Assembly: GCA_016719165.1 (NCBI GenBank)
Contig: JADKAJ010000002.1
Coordinates: 558,001-622,000, forward strand
Length of the DNA: 64,000 bases
Source: Chitinophagaceae bacterium
GTDB taxonomy: Bacteria; Bacteroidota; Bacteroidia; Chitinophagales; Chitinophagaceae
Direction: 5' to 3'
The notes beneath the pieces were generated by a model, which saw nothing but the letters and a program-made list of their open reading frames with translations, ran no database searches and was not told the DNA's origin. Position 1 is the stretch's first letter. Each line of letters begins with the position of its first letter. Shown one piece after another: positions 35,116 through 43,816 of this stretch. The position numbers and the translations under genes were made by a program.

Positions 35116-36456
35116 CTATCTTTTATCAATCAATTTCATGTCTATCGACTGAATGACATCATTATTCAAGGAAACAAAACTAACATTAAAATAATATTTA
35201 CCATTTCCATAAGCACTTAACTTATCTCTGAATACCTGTTTCAGCTGATAAGTTATCTCTACCCGCTCTTTACCATCTGACTTGTCATTAAACTTTTCAT
35301 CCCCATTAACATCTTTTGCATATTTCCATGTAGGTTGTTTTAAAATAGATAAGTACTTAAAATTATAACTGTATAAAGTTGGTATGTTAACTATTCTAGA
35401 TGTGTATGCATCAAACTCTTGGTATATAGAATTATGAATTACGGTAAAACTATCGAGGTCTTTTTCACCAAGATTTGAGTACACTGCAAACCGTCTGTTG
35501 AACCAGTTTGAAAATTCTGATTTAAGATTTGGATAACGAAACTCATCAGTAAGTGTTTGATAGATACCTTTTTCAATCAGCGGTCTAATGCCTGTTAAAA
35601 GGGTATCTCTCATCCAATTATACTGGCCTCCAATCCTGAAGTTAATTGAACGCATGGTGTCGATGTTGATTACACCATTACCATTGCACGAAAATACAAA
35701 GTTGACATCAAACTGTTCATTCCTGAACCAATGAATCCTTTTAAAATAATTCAGAAAAATACTATCCATTTGTGCTTTAAACTTTCCCTGTAATTTCTGA
35801 TCAGCAATTAAGGCGGCCTCTTTCATTCGCATTGCTTCTTCTTTTTGCCGGATACTAAAAATTACGCTATCCTTATATAAAATCATCTCATTTTTAAGTT
35901 TTGTTATATTGGCTGTATGGGCATTTCTTATATCAACAATTTTTTCATAGTCCTGTACTGCCTGTATGTGGTCGTTTATTACAGATGCGGGTACCTCTTC
36001 CAGGATAAACTGTGACTGTACACCCCCGATAGCCTGAAACTGGTAAAGGGTAATAAACTGCTGGGTGGGGTTGTCAATACCAAACAGAATTTTATAATTC
36101 CTGTCATTGCTGATTTTCCTGTCATTGGGTATAAAATCACAGATCAGGTAATGTGAATCCTCAGGCTTCAGTTTGACTGTTTGCAGTTTTACAAGAGTGT
36201 TTTGCTTGTCATAAAACCGGATCAGTATAGAATCACCTTCTTTCTGGTAAGTAAATTCCACTTCATAAATCTCGATCCCGGACAGCAAAATGGTGTACTT
36301 CGTAATATTTCCAATCGGGTTAGGTGTACGGACAAAGCAGGCATCTGATCTTCCGTCATTTACGTTTAAAATCCTGGCGGTACACACCGGCTGCGCATTG
36401 GTATTACTGACAACACACAACAGCATGAATAATACAAGTAACTTCTTCATCGACAT
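35116..36456 (-). CDS. Exported protein closing the FtsK/WXG100-like operon
   Basis: The 446-aa protein has a signal peptide (MKKLLVLFMLLCVVSNTNAQ, cleaved near residue 22); ATG codons at 36456 and 36450 are both possible. A beta-rich N-terminal half follows (IEIYEVEFTYQKEGDSILIR). A helical stretch lies at about 165-240 (KLKNEMILYKDSVIFSIRQK). A soluble C-terminal part contains DVNGDEKFNDKSDGK, a possible Ca-binding turn. It has no membrane anchor or T9SS tail, so it is probably periplasmic. It sits 4 nt behind the zinc-ribbon membrane protein. Family not recognised. Confidence 0.7.
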   Translation of the reverse strand: MSMKKLLVLFMLLCVVSNTNAQPVCTARILNVNDGRSDACFVRTPNPIGNITKYTILLSGIEIYEVEFTYQKEGDSILIRFYDKQNTLVKLQTVKLKPEDSHYLICDFIPNDRKISNDRNYKILFGIDNPTQQFITLYQFQAIGGVQSQFILEEVPASVINDHIQAVQDYEKIVDIRNAHTANITKLKNEMILYKDSVIFSIRQKEEAMRMKEAALIADQKLQGKFKAQMDSIFLNYFKRIHWFRNEQFDVNFVFSCNGNGVINIDTMRSINFRIGGQYNWMRDTLLTGIRPLIEKGIYQTLTDEFRYPNLKSEFSNWFNRRFAVYSNLGEKDLDSFTVIHNSIYQEFDAYTSRIVNIPTLYSYNFKYLSILKQPTWKYAKDVNGDEKFNDKSDGKERVEITYQLKQVFRDKLSAYGNGKYYFNVSFVSLNNDVIQSIDMKLIDKR

Positions 36457-36460
36457 AAAC

Positions 36461-37930
36461 TTATTTTATCGGGTTTACAAATAATTTCCCAAGTGCTGTG
36501 TAATTCACCTGGCATTTTCTGCTGATATTATTAATAAGTAATTCCACCGTATAACTGGTATTTCCGGATTCCTTATAATATACTCCTTCAGTGATCCTGC
36601 TGATAGTAATATCGTTGACACTCAAATACTGAATCCCGGCAAAGATTTTTTTCCCGGAGAGGTACGAAAGCAAATCCCTTTTTACATTATGTGACATTGT
36701 TGAGGGAACGGGAGTGGCCGCTTGTTTTGATTCATTCATCCTGGAATAAACCTTACAACTGTTTTCCGTATAGACGTATTTCCCCTCTTTTGCCTTGTAT
36801 GAAACGGTAACCAGGTATTCGGCTGATTCGTCGGGGCTATAAAAGGAAATGATCACATCGTAATGAATGGCGCTTTTCAATAATACCTTGTATGACTTAA
36901 TATTACCTGGCCTGGAAATTGCCTTGCCTCCACAACTTATTTTATTATCAAGGTCATTTATGATAGTGTGTAACCGGGGTGATTCAGGTATTATTTCATT
37001 TTCCTGCTCTTTTCTGGATACGGGCGGTTCAAGCTCTTTTGCTGGCATACTTACCTCGCCGGCAGACATTGAATTGCTATTAATTACCGGTACGGGCTCT
37101 GTCTCTGTTACTGTATCAGTAACAACCGGGATAGATTCGGTAGTTGGTGCCTGGGTAATGGATTCCCCCGTTGCTTCTTTGTTAACTGACCCTGTAATTC
37201 CTGAACGTATGCCCGCTATATCAAAATAATAAACCGCAGCAGAAAGTGAAAAGAGCAGTATCGCTAAAACAGAGAAAATTATTACCCGGCGGTTTTTCTT
37301 CTTTTTGGGAAAAGGATCTTCTTCATCATCTGGCACTCCTGGCACAAACTCTCTTTCGGTCTCCTCATCAGCTAAAGCTGGTTCTTGCAGGAACTCTGTG
37401 GCTGATTCTGGTTCAATTACTTCTTTTCCGGCTACGGCTTCATTGAGTACCCCCAGATCTGCAGTACTTTTAATAATTGTATCCTGTGTTTTGTTTACCT
37501 GGTTTTCTCCAGGCTCAGGGATTAATTCCACTGATATAACAGGGGCAGGGATCGGTTCCGGTATCAGAATACGTTGGGCTTTTTCCTTCTGTATATTGAT
37601 ATCTGATCCGCAACTATTACAGAATCTGGCTGAAGGTTTTAATACAGCCCCGCAATCATTACAAATTACTGGTATCTCAGCACCCGCTGTGGCCACTTTA
37701 GCTGTATGCACTGTGCCGGCTATGGAAAAACCACATTGAATACAAAACTTTGTCTGCTCCTTGTTCTGATGACCACATTGGCGGCAAAAAACAGCCCTGG
37801 CTTCTTGTATTACCGGCGAAGTACCGGATGATTCTTGTTTTTTAGCTGCTGAAATCAATATGGTACCGCAACCAGTACAGAACTTCAGGCCTTCAGCATT
37901 TTTCCTTCCGCAATTAATACATGATACCAT
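36461..37930 (-). CDS. Membrane protein with three N-terminal zinc ribbons
   Basis: The 489-aa protein begins with three short zinc ribbons at residues about 4-21 (CINCGRKNAEGLKFCTGCG), 49-66 (CRQCGHQNKEQTKFCIQCG) and 90-107 (CNDCGAVLKPSARFCNSCG). A Pro/Glu/Val-rich acidic linker (to about 212) follows, then a single membrane helix at about 214-234. The roughly 255-residue domain beyond it is probably periplasmic (KISCGGKAISRPGNIKSYKV; LLINNISRKCQVNYTALGKL). So it spans the membrane with a cytoplasmic metal-bound head. The next gene begins 4 nt after it. Related ribbons occur in the preceding 115-aa protein. Confidence 0.75.
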   Translation of the reverse strand: MVSCINCGRKNAEGLKFCTGCGTILISAAKKQESSGTSPVIQEARAVFCRQCGHQNKEQTKFCIQCGFSIAGTVHTAKVATAGAEIPVICNDCGAVLKPSARFCNSCGSDINIQKEKAQRILIPEPIPAPVISVELIPEPGENQVNKTQDTIIKSTADLGVLNEAVAGKEVIEPESATEFLQEPALADEETEREFVPGVPDDEEDPFPKKKKNRRVIIFSVLAILLFSLSAAVYYFDIAGIRSGITGSVNKEATGESITQAPTTESIPVVTDTVTETEPVPVINSNSMSAGEVSMPAKELEPPVSRKEQENEIIPESPRLHTIINDLDNKISCGGKAISRPGNIKSYKVLLKSAIHYDVIISFYSPDESAEYLVTVSYKAKEGKYVYTENSCKVYSRMNESKQAATPVPSTMSHNVKRDLLSYLSGKKIFAGIQYLSVNDITISRITEGVYYKESGNTSYTVELLINNISRKCQVNYTALGKLFVNPIK

Positions 37931-37961
37931 ATAGCTGATTTATTTCTACCGGTCCTTTCTC

Positions 37962-38309
37962 TCAGTTTATAATTAGTTTATTTCCACAGGATCCGCAAAA
38001 CCTGTCATCCTGGTTATGTGCTGTTCCACATTTGCTGCACAAATAAACAGGGGCAGACATCACCGGTTCGACCGGATCCTGTTGAACCGTTTCAGCAGGT
38101 TTCTCTTCTATCGTTTGAACCGGGGTCGTTGTGGATACAATGGGGTCTGGTTGAAATTTTTCTACGGGTGTTTCTTTTACCGTTTGTACCGGGGCGGGTT
38201 TTGTTTCCACAGGGGCAGAGGAAACTCCCTGTTTCTTCTTTAATAATTCCTCAACCTGGGCATATTTTTCCAGAAAATTACTTTTATCGGGCAACAGGGA
38301 ATTACTCAT
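37962..38309 (-). CDS. Small protein with C-terminal zinc ribbon and Pro/Val/Thr-rich linker
   Basis: The 115-aa protein has a helical N-terminus (about 1-27, NFLEKYAQVEELLKKKQG). A flexible linker rich in Pro, Val, Thr and Glu spans 28-85 (with repeated PVQTxxExP units), and a zinc ribbon lies at 89-110 (CSKCGTAHNQDDRFCGSCG). It looks like an adaptor tethering two partners. It lies between the AAA+ ATPase gene (19 nt) and the three-ribbon membrane protein gene (31 nt). Confidence 0.7.
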   Translation of the reverse strand: MSNSLLPDKSNFLEKYAQVEELLKKKQGVSSAPVETKPAPVQTVKETPVEKFQPDPIVSTTTPVQTIEEKPAETVQQDPVEPVMSAPVYLCSKCGTAHNQDDRFCGSCGNKLIIN

Positions 38310-38328
38310 AATTACAAAATTTTATACA

Positions 38329-39876
38329 TTAAATAAGTATTCGTTTACCAGGCTTCTCGGTTGGATTTCCACTATTCCAGGATACTCCTGAAGCCATAAC
38401 AGCTCTTTCTCGTCCCCAGGCCCTGATGGCCTCAATCCGCTCAGGACTTGTCTTACTTAAAGGAATTACATTAGTAAAGCAGCGAATATAAAGTTCATCC
38501 GAAACGATACTGTCCCCGTGTATCACCGCTTTTATGGCAACATCCCGTACAGCAGACTCCAGGTCGGCTCCGGAAAAACCATCAGATGATTTTACGATCT
38601 GTGACAAACACTCCATCGATGGAGGTGTCAGAAGATTCTTATTTATATATAAGCTGATAATATCTTTCCGTTCTTCCTCTCCGGGCAGATCAACAAAAAA
38701 TATTTCATCAAAGCGGCCACGCCTTAATAATTCGGGCGGAAGCTTTGAAACATCATTTGCCGTAGCCACTACAAAAACCCTGTACCTGCTTTCCTGCAAC
38801 CAGAATAAAAACTGGCCAACCATCCTGGTTGAAGTTCCTCCATCACCCGATCCGCCTGCACCAGCCAGCCCTTTTTCAACTTCATCTATCCACAACACAC
38901 AAGGAGAGGCATTATCTGCAGAAGTAAAGGCATCCTTTAGCCGGCCCTCGCTCTGTCCAAGATATTGTCCCTGGATTGAGGCCAGGTCAAGTCTGTACAA
39001 GGGTAAATTCCAGGAGGCCGCTATAAACTTGGCTGAAAGCGACTTCCCGCAACCCGGCACTCCGACAAGCAATACTCCCCTGGGTGGGCGTAATTTTCTT
39101 TCACGTAAATCGGCTGTCATCAGCACACGCTGTTCATCCAGCCATTTTCTCATCCCTTCTAATCCGGCAACCGTTAGTGTATTGGGTTCGATTTTTACTT
39201 TTTCAAGTCCGGAAATATCGCTGAATAATTTATCCTTATGCATACTGAGCTCGCCCAGGTCTTCTACAGTTAAAGTGCCTTTAGCCATGATTGTAGCAAG
39301 CACATTCTCTGCCTCAACCTTACTCATATTTGACAGGATCTGGGCAGCAGACCTGTATTCAGGTTCTCCCCATTCAATCGGAATAGACCCCAGATAAGGC
39401 ATCACAGACTCTCTCACCACTTCAAACATTTCATCTTCATCGGGTGTATCCAGTTTTATAGCCATTCCCATCCGTTGGATCTGTTGCCATACCGGGTTAT
39501 TGGTGATAACGCAGATTGATCCGCCTCTTTCTATCGCCTGAATGACGCCGTCATAAAAGTGACGGGCGACCATATTATCATCCCCCAGGTCACTGACTTC
39601 AGTAAATACAAAAGTGAGATTTTGCCGTTGCGACATTTGTTGTATGCCATAATCCAATCCGCCAATCACAGATTTATCTTCATTCAGGGTTCTTTTGGCA
39701 TTAATATCCTGTGTTCCGTGTGACAGGCTGTGAACATAAATCGGTATAACGATTTCATCAGCCAGCACACTGATTGTATCAAGTACCCTGGCCCGCTCCA
39801 TACTGTTAATAACAATAAAAGGAATGCGGGCCCTGAACATACGGGAGAGGGTTGTGTGAAACTCTGTTTTATTCAT
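38329..39876 (-). CDS. Ycf46-like AAA+ ATPase
   Basis: The 515-aa protein has a non-ATPase N-terminal half (about 1-230, RARIPFIVINSMERARVLDT; FVFTEVSDLGDDNMV) and a C-terminal AAA+ module. Its Walker A is VGVPGCGKSLSAKF (272-279 core), Walker B CVLWIDEVEKGLAG (327-335), sensor 1 VVATANDVSKLP and the arginine-finger region PPELLRRGRFDEIFF. This fits Ycf46, an AAA+ subfamily known from chloroplast and bacterial genomes. It may remodel or unfold proteins of this locus, as EccA does in ESX systems (analogy only). Confidence 0.85.
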   Translation of the reverse strand: MNKTEFHTTLSRMFRARIPFIVINSMERARVLDTISVLADEIVIPIYVHSLSHGTQDINAKRTLNEDKSVIGGLDYGIQQMSQRQNLTFVFTEVSDLGDDNMVARHFYDGVIQAIERGGSICVITNNPVWQQIQRMGMAIKLDTPDEDEMFEVVRESVMPYLGSIPIEWGEPEYRSAAQILSNMSKVEAENVLATIMAKGTLTVEDLGELSMHKDKLFSDISGLEKVKIEPNTLTVAGLEGMRKWLDEQRVLMTADLRERKLRPPRGVLLVGVPGCGKSLSAKFIAASWNLPLYRLDLASIQGQYLGQSEGRLKDAFTSADNASPCVLWIDEVEKGLAGAGGSGDGGTSTRMVGQFLFWLQESRYRVFVVATANDVSKLPPELLRRGRFDEIFFVDLPGEEERKDIISLYINKNLLTPPSMECLSQIVKSSDGFSGADLESAVRDVAIKAVIHGDSIVSDELYIRCFTNVIPLSKTSPERIEAIRAWGRERAVMASGVSWNSGNPTEKPGKRILI

Positions 39877-39877
39877 A

Positions 39878-40393
39878 TCAGAATATTATTTTTCGTTTAG
39901 TAGGCAATGAGTTTGTGGAATCGGGACCAGGTGCAATCACTGATACTTTTCCTATGTCCAGGTTGTCGAACATTGCAAGCATGTGATTAAACTGGTCTGA
40001 TCGTTCCCTTAAGGCGTTTTCTTTTAGTGTTTTCTTAACTTCTCCGACAAAGGAAACGAGGTCTTCTTTAAAAACTTTCTGCATATCAGTATGCAACGGC
40101 CGCAATCCTGAAAACAGCACCAGGCTTTTTAAACCACCCTTGGCCTGGCTGATCATAACTGAAAAATCCGAAGTTGACCGAATGTTGTTCTTCTGTGTAA
40201 TTGTGCTGAACTTTTCAAGCCATAATTGCTTCCGTTTTTTGTACGCATCATTAAATAGTACAGCAAAACGGTCAGCAGTACCCGAATTCATATTAATGAT
40301 CCCTGCATCCATTACCGGGAGCACGGTGTCATCTCCTTTTGAAAACAAATCACAGATTTCTTTCCATTCAAAGTAAGTTTCCGGACTTTTCAT
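39878..40393 (-). CDS. Hypothetical soluble protein (171 aa)
   Basis: The protein is mostly helical, with YKKRKQLWLEKFSTITQKNN and SFVGEVKKTLKENALRERSD. It has no membrane segment and no recognisable motif, and its C-terminus is a disordered PGPDSTNSLPTKRKIIF. The start overlaps the stop of the 69-aa gene (ATGA), and the AAA+ gene begins 1 nt later. Such coupling suggests fixed stoichiometry with the ATPase. Confidence 0.65.
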   Translation of the reverse strand: MKSPETYFEWKEICDLFSKGDDTVLPVMDAGIINMNSGTADRFAVLFNDAYKKRKQLWLEKFSTITQKNNIRSTSDFSVMISQAKGGLKSLVLFSGLRPLHTDMQKVFKEDLVSFVGEVKKTLKENALRERSDQFNHMLAMFDNLDIGKVSVIAPGPDSTNSLPTKRKIIF

Positions 40394-40599
40394 ATCTTCT
40401 TCTTTAACCTTGGGTTAATAATTGCGTTGGGGGGCAAAACATCCCATTCGGGGAAAATGGCAAAATCGGTCACGGGAATACTGGTGACAGGAATATTTTC
40501 CCGGGGTTGTTCATTCGCCTGTCCTTCCGTCTTATTTTCTGGCAGGTTAGCCCTGTTTTTGGCAGGGTCATTTTCATTGTTAAATAGTATTGATGGCAT
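40390..40599 (-). CDS. Small proline/asparagine-rich protein (69 aa)
   Basis: This 69-residue protein looks disordered: NENDPAKNRANLPENKTEG, then a short ordered-looking part FAIFPEWDVLPPNAIINPRL and a basic end. It lies 6 nt after the 577-aa gene and overlaps the next start by 4 nt, which supports it being a real gene. It could be a linker or chaperone-like peptide of the complex. Confidence 0.55.
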   Translation of the reverse strand: MPSILFNNENDPAKNRANLPENKTEGQANEQPRENIPVTSIPVTDFAIFPEWDVLPPNAIINPRLKKKI

Positions 40600-40605
40600 A
40601 TAAAT

Positions 40606-42339
40606 TTATTTAAGTATTGAACGGGCAGCTCCCTTTGATAAACTCATAAATTGTTCTGAATTAATATTATTCAAAAAGCTTAGTACATTTTCTGACACCT
40701 GGTCCTCTGCCCGGAACTCGCTTCTGTACTCCACCGTCTCCACCAATAGAGCGCTAAGAACTGATGCGGCCTGTTGTTTTCTTTCTTCCAGTTGTTGCTC
40801 CACCTTTTTCTTTTTGTCTTCATTTTGTTTCCACACATAATAAATCCAGAACCCTGCTATTATTATGCCTATCGACATTGCCGGGTTATCTGTTATCGCG
40901 TAGTACAACGAGATAAGCAAAATCAGAACAGGCCATATGAGCTTATCTAAGCCGAGTTTCATTTTTGACAAGACTTCATCTTTCAGTTTTTCATAAAATA
41001 CATTTTGATCATATAACAGGGCTTTTTCTTCACTTCCGTCTGCTGTTTCCTTTTTCCATCCGTCAATATCAAACTCAATAACAGGAGGCAAAGCACTTCT
41101 GTATTCAGCATTGAATGAGTTGTATCCCTCCAATACCCATGGCTGGCTTATTGACAATGCCAGGGCCTGTGTGGCAACAGATACACCGGATTTTTCCGGG
41201 TTAAATGCGGCATTGGTCAGCATCTGTAAAAAATCCACTTTTTCCTCAAATATTTTTTCTTCTGTACCCAGGATGGCCAGGGCGGCATCCCTGTCTCCTT
41301 TCTTCTCAATCACCAGCTCACATTCCCTTTCTTTCTTACGAAGGGGCAGCTCCTCATCATCAAAATTTGTAACCAGGGAGTCTAACAGCCCGTCAAGTTG
41401 TTTTACAAGAGAGTGGCCGGCACCTGAACTCAACGATACAATCCTGTTAAAATGATCCAGGATTGCTTTGTTTGCCAAAGCAAACTGCAGTGTTTCCTGC
41501 AATATATCCCAGTTGCTGGCAAATCTTGATAATACCGGGTATTGCTGCAGATCCTGATTTTCCCTTTTTGACCTGAAGAAGGCGATCCAGTTATCTTTCT
41601 GTTTGTTTATAAAATCGTCCGATTTAGAGAGTTCTTCCACCCATGACTTAACATGTCGGACCATTATATCTTTTGAGGCCGGAGGAAAGACCCCGGTTGA
41701 TACCGATTCCAGGATTATAATAAACTCCCGGTCCAGGTTATGGGGATTCTGGTGCATAAAATACCGTTCAATCCACCGTAGAACTGCATCGGCCCTGTTT
41801 ATCCTTCTTGTTAGCAGGGTAAAAAACAACGATGTCTTGTAATCATCCCTTCGGATAGATTCCTTGATAGCCCTTTCTGCCGTTTCCTTATCATTGCGTA
41901 ACCATGCGGCCATACACAATAAGGCGGGTGCAAGCCAGTACCCAGGCGCCTTTATTACAACCTCTTCCGTGGCATACTGTAGTGTGTCATTTGAAACCAG
42001 CCGGTTATCCACTCCCTGTAAAATTCCCGTAGCCATCCTTCTTATCTCAGCATAATAGCCAAATGAATTTTCAAGTTCCTGCCTGATTTTAACTATCTGG
42101 GTTTCTGCCAGCTGGAGCTCAGTTTTCCGCCTGTATTCGCCAACATAATCATCAAAAGCACTGGCCAGCTTATTCAGTTCCTGAGCCAGTAGGCTTTGCT
42201 TATAATCAAGCTCGTTAACAGCTCCGTCAATAACCTGAATATTCTGGTTTACAGTAGCCAGATTGTTGTTCAATGCTATTAAATTCCCTTCAATAACTGA
42301 CAGGTCCGCGGGTCTGATTGAAATTACATTCTCGGCCAT
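40606..42339 (-). CDS. Membrane protein with coiled-coil N-terminus and two helices near the C-terminus
   Basis: The 577-aa protein begins with a coiled coil (about 10-90, NLATVNQNIQVIDGAVNELD). A long alpha-helical solenoid-like region (about 100-440) follows, containing APALLCMAAWLRNDKETAER. Two close membrane helices lie at about 469-483 and 488-502 (WPVLILLISLYYAI; SIGIIIAGFWIYYVW), followed by a charged helical tail (KKKKVEQQLEERKQQ). It could be a main membrane subunit of the machine. No family recognised. Confidence 0.7.
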   Translation of the reverse strand: MAENVISIRPADLSVIEGNLIALNNNLATVNQNIQVIDGAVNELDYKQSLLAQELNKLASAFDDYVGEYRRKTELQLAETQIVKIRQELENSFGYYAEIRRMATGILQGVDNRLVSNDTLQYATEEVVIKAPGYWLAPALLCMAAWLRNDKETAERAIKESIRRDDYKTSLFFTLLTRRINRADAVLRWIERYFMHQNPHNLDREFIIILESVSTGVFPPASKDIMVRHVKSWVEELSKSDDFINKQKDNWIAFFRSKRENQDLQQYPVLSRFASNWDILQETLQFALANKAILDHFNRIVSLSSGAGHSLVKQLDGLLDSLVTNFDDEELPLRKKERECELVIEKKGDRDAALAILGTEEKIFEEKVDFLQMLTNAAFNPEKSGVSVATQALALSISQPWVLEGYNSFNAEYRSALPPVIEFDIDGWKKETADGSEEKALLYDQNVFYEKLKDEVLSKMKLGLDKLIWPVLILLISLYYAITDNPAMSIGIIIAGFWIYYVWKQNEDKKKKVEQQLEERKQQAASVLSALLVETVEYRSEFRAEDQVSENVLSFLNNINSEQFMSLSKGAARSILK

Positions 42340-42344
42340 AACTA

Positions 42345-42809
42345 TTATAATTTTGTGGCGGTGCCATCTGGTTTAACCAGTATCATTTTGGCGGCATAAA
42401 CTTCAATCAGAACATACTGGTTCCCGATGGCGAGGTTTCTTGCTTTCTCAAGAAGCGGTGGTAATGACTCACCGCGTTTATAATGGTTGATGATCTGGGT
42501 ACCACTAAGGTCCAGTACATGCACTTCGTATGGATGACCCAGGTAACATTTAGATACAATACCTAACGGAATTTCAGTAATACCCAGTTCCCCGAATTCG
42601 TTTTTCAGTTTATCAATCAGGTCTGCAAATCCCTTCGTATCCGTCAGTGTTCCAGTATCAAGAGAAGTCAGGGCCTGAATAAACTTAGACGACCTCTTCT
42701 GTAAAAGAACCCTGTCGCTTGTGACAGGACCGGATTTCAATTCTGTTGATATTGATTTCCTGAAATTAATATCCAGTGAAGTGTTGGTATTGATTATTTG
42801 TCTTGCCAT
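42345..42809 (-). CDS. Hypothetical soluble protein (154 aa)
   Basis: The start is set at 42809 (MARQIINTNTSLDINFRKSI); an upstream start at 42833 would overlap the preceding gene. A helical N-terminal half precedes a beta-rich C-terminal part with YEVHVLDLSGTQIINHYKRG and QYVLIEVYAAKMILVKPDG. No known domain was recognised. It lies 5 nt upstream of the 577-aa membrane-protein gene in the operon. Confidence 0.65.
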   Translation of the reverse strand: MARQIINTNTSLDINFRKSISTELKSGPVTSDRVLLQKRSSKFIQALTSLDTGTLTDTKGFADLIDKLKNEFGELGITEIPLGIVSKCYLGHPYEVHVLDLSGTQIINHYKRGESLPPLLEKARNLAIGNQYVLIEVYAAKMILVKPDGTATKL

Positions 42810-42823
42810 ATTTTTTGTTTTGG

Positions 42824-43207
42824 TTAAAACCATTTTCGTTTAATTCTGCCAGTTCGCTTGTTAAATGTAAAATCAACTTCATCGCTTTTCCTGCCAGGTG
42901 AACCTAACATCACGTAAATACCAAGCAAAACAATCAGTAACGTCATTATAGCCCCGGCAAATTCAACGCCCTGCTTTGATGTTATAACTTCTGTTTTTAC
43001 AAGTGTGTAGGTAAAGCCCATTATTGTTACAGCCACCTTCACAAAATCAATATACTTTCCCTGGCTTGTAACCAGGTAAATTGAAAGGATCAGAACCAGT
43101 ATTAATAGAACTGAAACATCCACCCCGTTATTCCGGTTATCGATATACAAGGTCAGACAAAAGCCGGCCAGGGATATAATAAAAGAAATATTCAGAATTC
43201 TTTTCAT
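42824..43207 (-). CDS. Small multi-helix membrane protein (127 aa)
   Basis: It has about four membrane helices (residues 5-21, 30-47, 55-72, 84-103), and a basic C-terminal tail KRTGRIKRKWF in the cytoplasm. The extremely short gaps to both neighbours (4 and 14 nt) place it in the operon. It may form part of the membrane channel. Family unknown. Confidence 0.65.
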   Translation of the reverse strand: MKRILNISFIISLAGFCLTLYIDNRNNGVDVSVLLILVLILSIYLVTSQGKYIDFVKVAVTIMGFTYTLVKTEVITSKQGVEFAGAIMTLLIVLLGIYVMLGSPGRKSDEVDFTFNKRTGRIKRKWF

Positions 43208-43211
43208 TGAA

Positions 43212-43499
43212 TTATCCGCTTATTTTACTGTACTCATCTATCTTTTGCCTCAATACTTCAAGATAATTAATCATCTTAGGTACCTTTTCGTCAAAAGCGT
43301 CCTGGTAATATGATTCAACACCGGCTCTCAATGTACGCTGTACCAATTCATAGTTTTCCGGCTCTAAATCACCGTTTCCGTATTCCCTCTCAATATGTTC
43401 CAGAAATTCCTCGTATTTATCTTTACTTTTATTTTTAGCCTCCCCGATAATATAAATCATCTTTTCCATGGAGCTAACACTGTTACCTGCGTCTAACAT
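43212..43499 (-). CDS. Small helical protein (95 aa), possible partner of the WXG100-like protein
   Basis: This all-helical protein has two helices broken near residues 43-49 (EYGNGDLEPENYELV) and no WxG motif. Size and position, next to a 93-aa WXG100-like protein, resemble the paired small helical substrates of ESX systems. This is inference from size and context. The start is immediately behind the 93-aa gene (17 nt). Confidence 0.6.
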   Translation of the reverse strand: MLDAGNSVSSMEKMIYIIGEAKNKSKDKYEEFLEHIEREYGNGDLEPENYELVQRTLRAGVESYYQDAFDEKVPKMINYLEVLRQKIDEYSKISG

Positions 43500-43516
43500 A
43501 ATAGAATTTTTTAGGT

Positions 43517-43798
43517 TTATTGACCGTGGATTTTCAATGTTTCGTATTTATTTGCCAGGATTTCCTGAAGTTGTTTAAGTGTGATATTTATTGAATAAAT
43601 ACCTGATTTAAAAACACTCAGTTTTTCTGTTTCAAATCTTGAGGCGTGTGGATCACACCAACTGCCGGATGATTTTAACTCCTGAAACTGCTGGTCAACC
43701 GAATTTACCTGGTTGTCAAAATTTTTGATCACTTCATCCACATGGCTTATAAGATCCTGGAATGTTTTCAGCTTTTTTTCAATTGAACTGTCTGCCAT
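43517..43798 (-). CDS. WXG100-like protein (93 aa)
   Basis: The protein is predicted as helix-turn-helix: helix 1 about 6-40 (FQDLISHVDEVIKNFDNQVN), the turn SSGSWCDPHA with Trp47, and helix 2 from about 52 (SRFETEKLSVFKSGIYSINI) to 85. The WXG100 fold has W-x-G at this turn; here it is Trp-Cys-Asp, followed by the typical Ala and Phe spacing (WxxxxAxxF). The size (about 100 aa) fits the family. It lies in an operon led by an FtsK/SpoIIIE ATPase, which supports the reading. The Gly-to-Asp change makes it a divergent member. Confidence 0.6.
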   Translation of the reverse strand: MADSSIEKKLKTFQDLISHVDEVIKNFDNQVNSVDQQFQELKSSGSWCDPHASRFETEKLSVFKSGIYSINITLKQLQEILANKYETLKIHGQ

Positions 43799-43816
43799 AA
43801 ATACTTATTTTAATTG

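Noticed and set aside
38534..39397. A 287-aa plus-strand frame inside the AAA+ gene region
   Set aside because: It is antisense to well-conserved AAA+ motifs and is low-complexity (Ser-rich).
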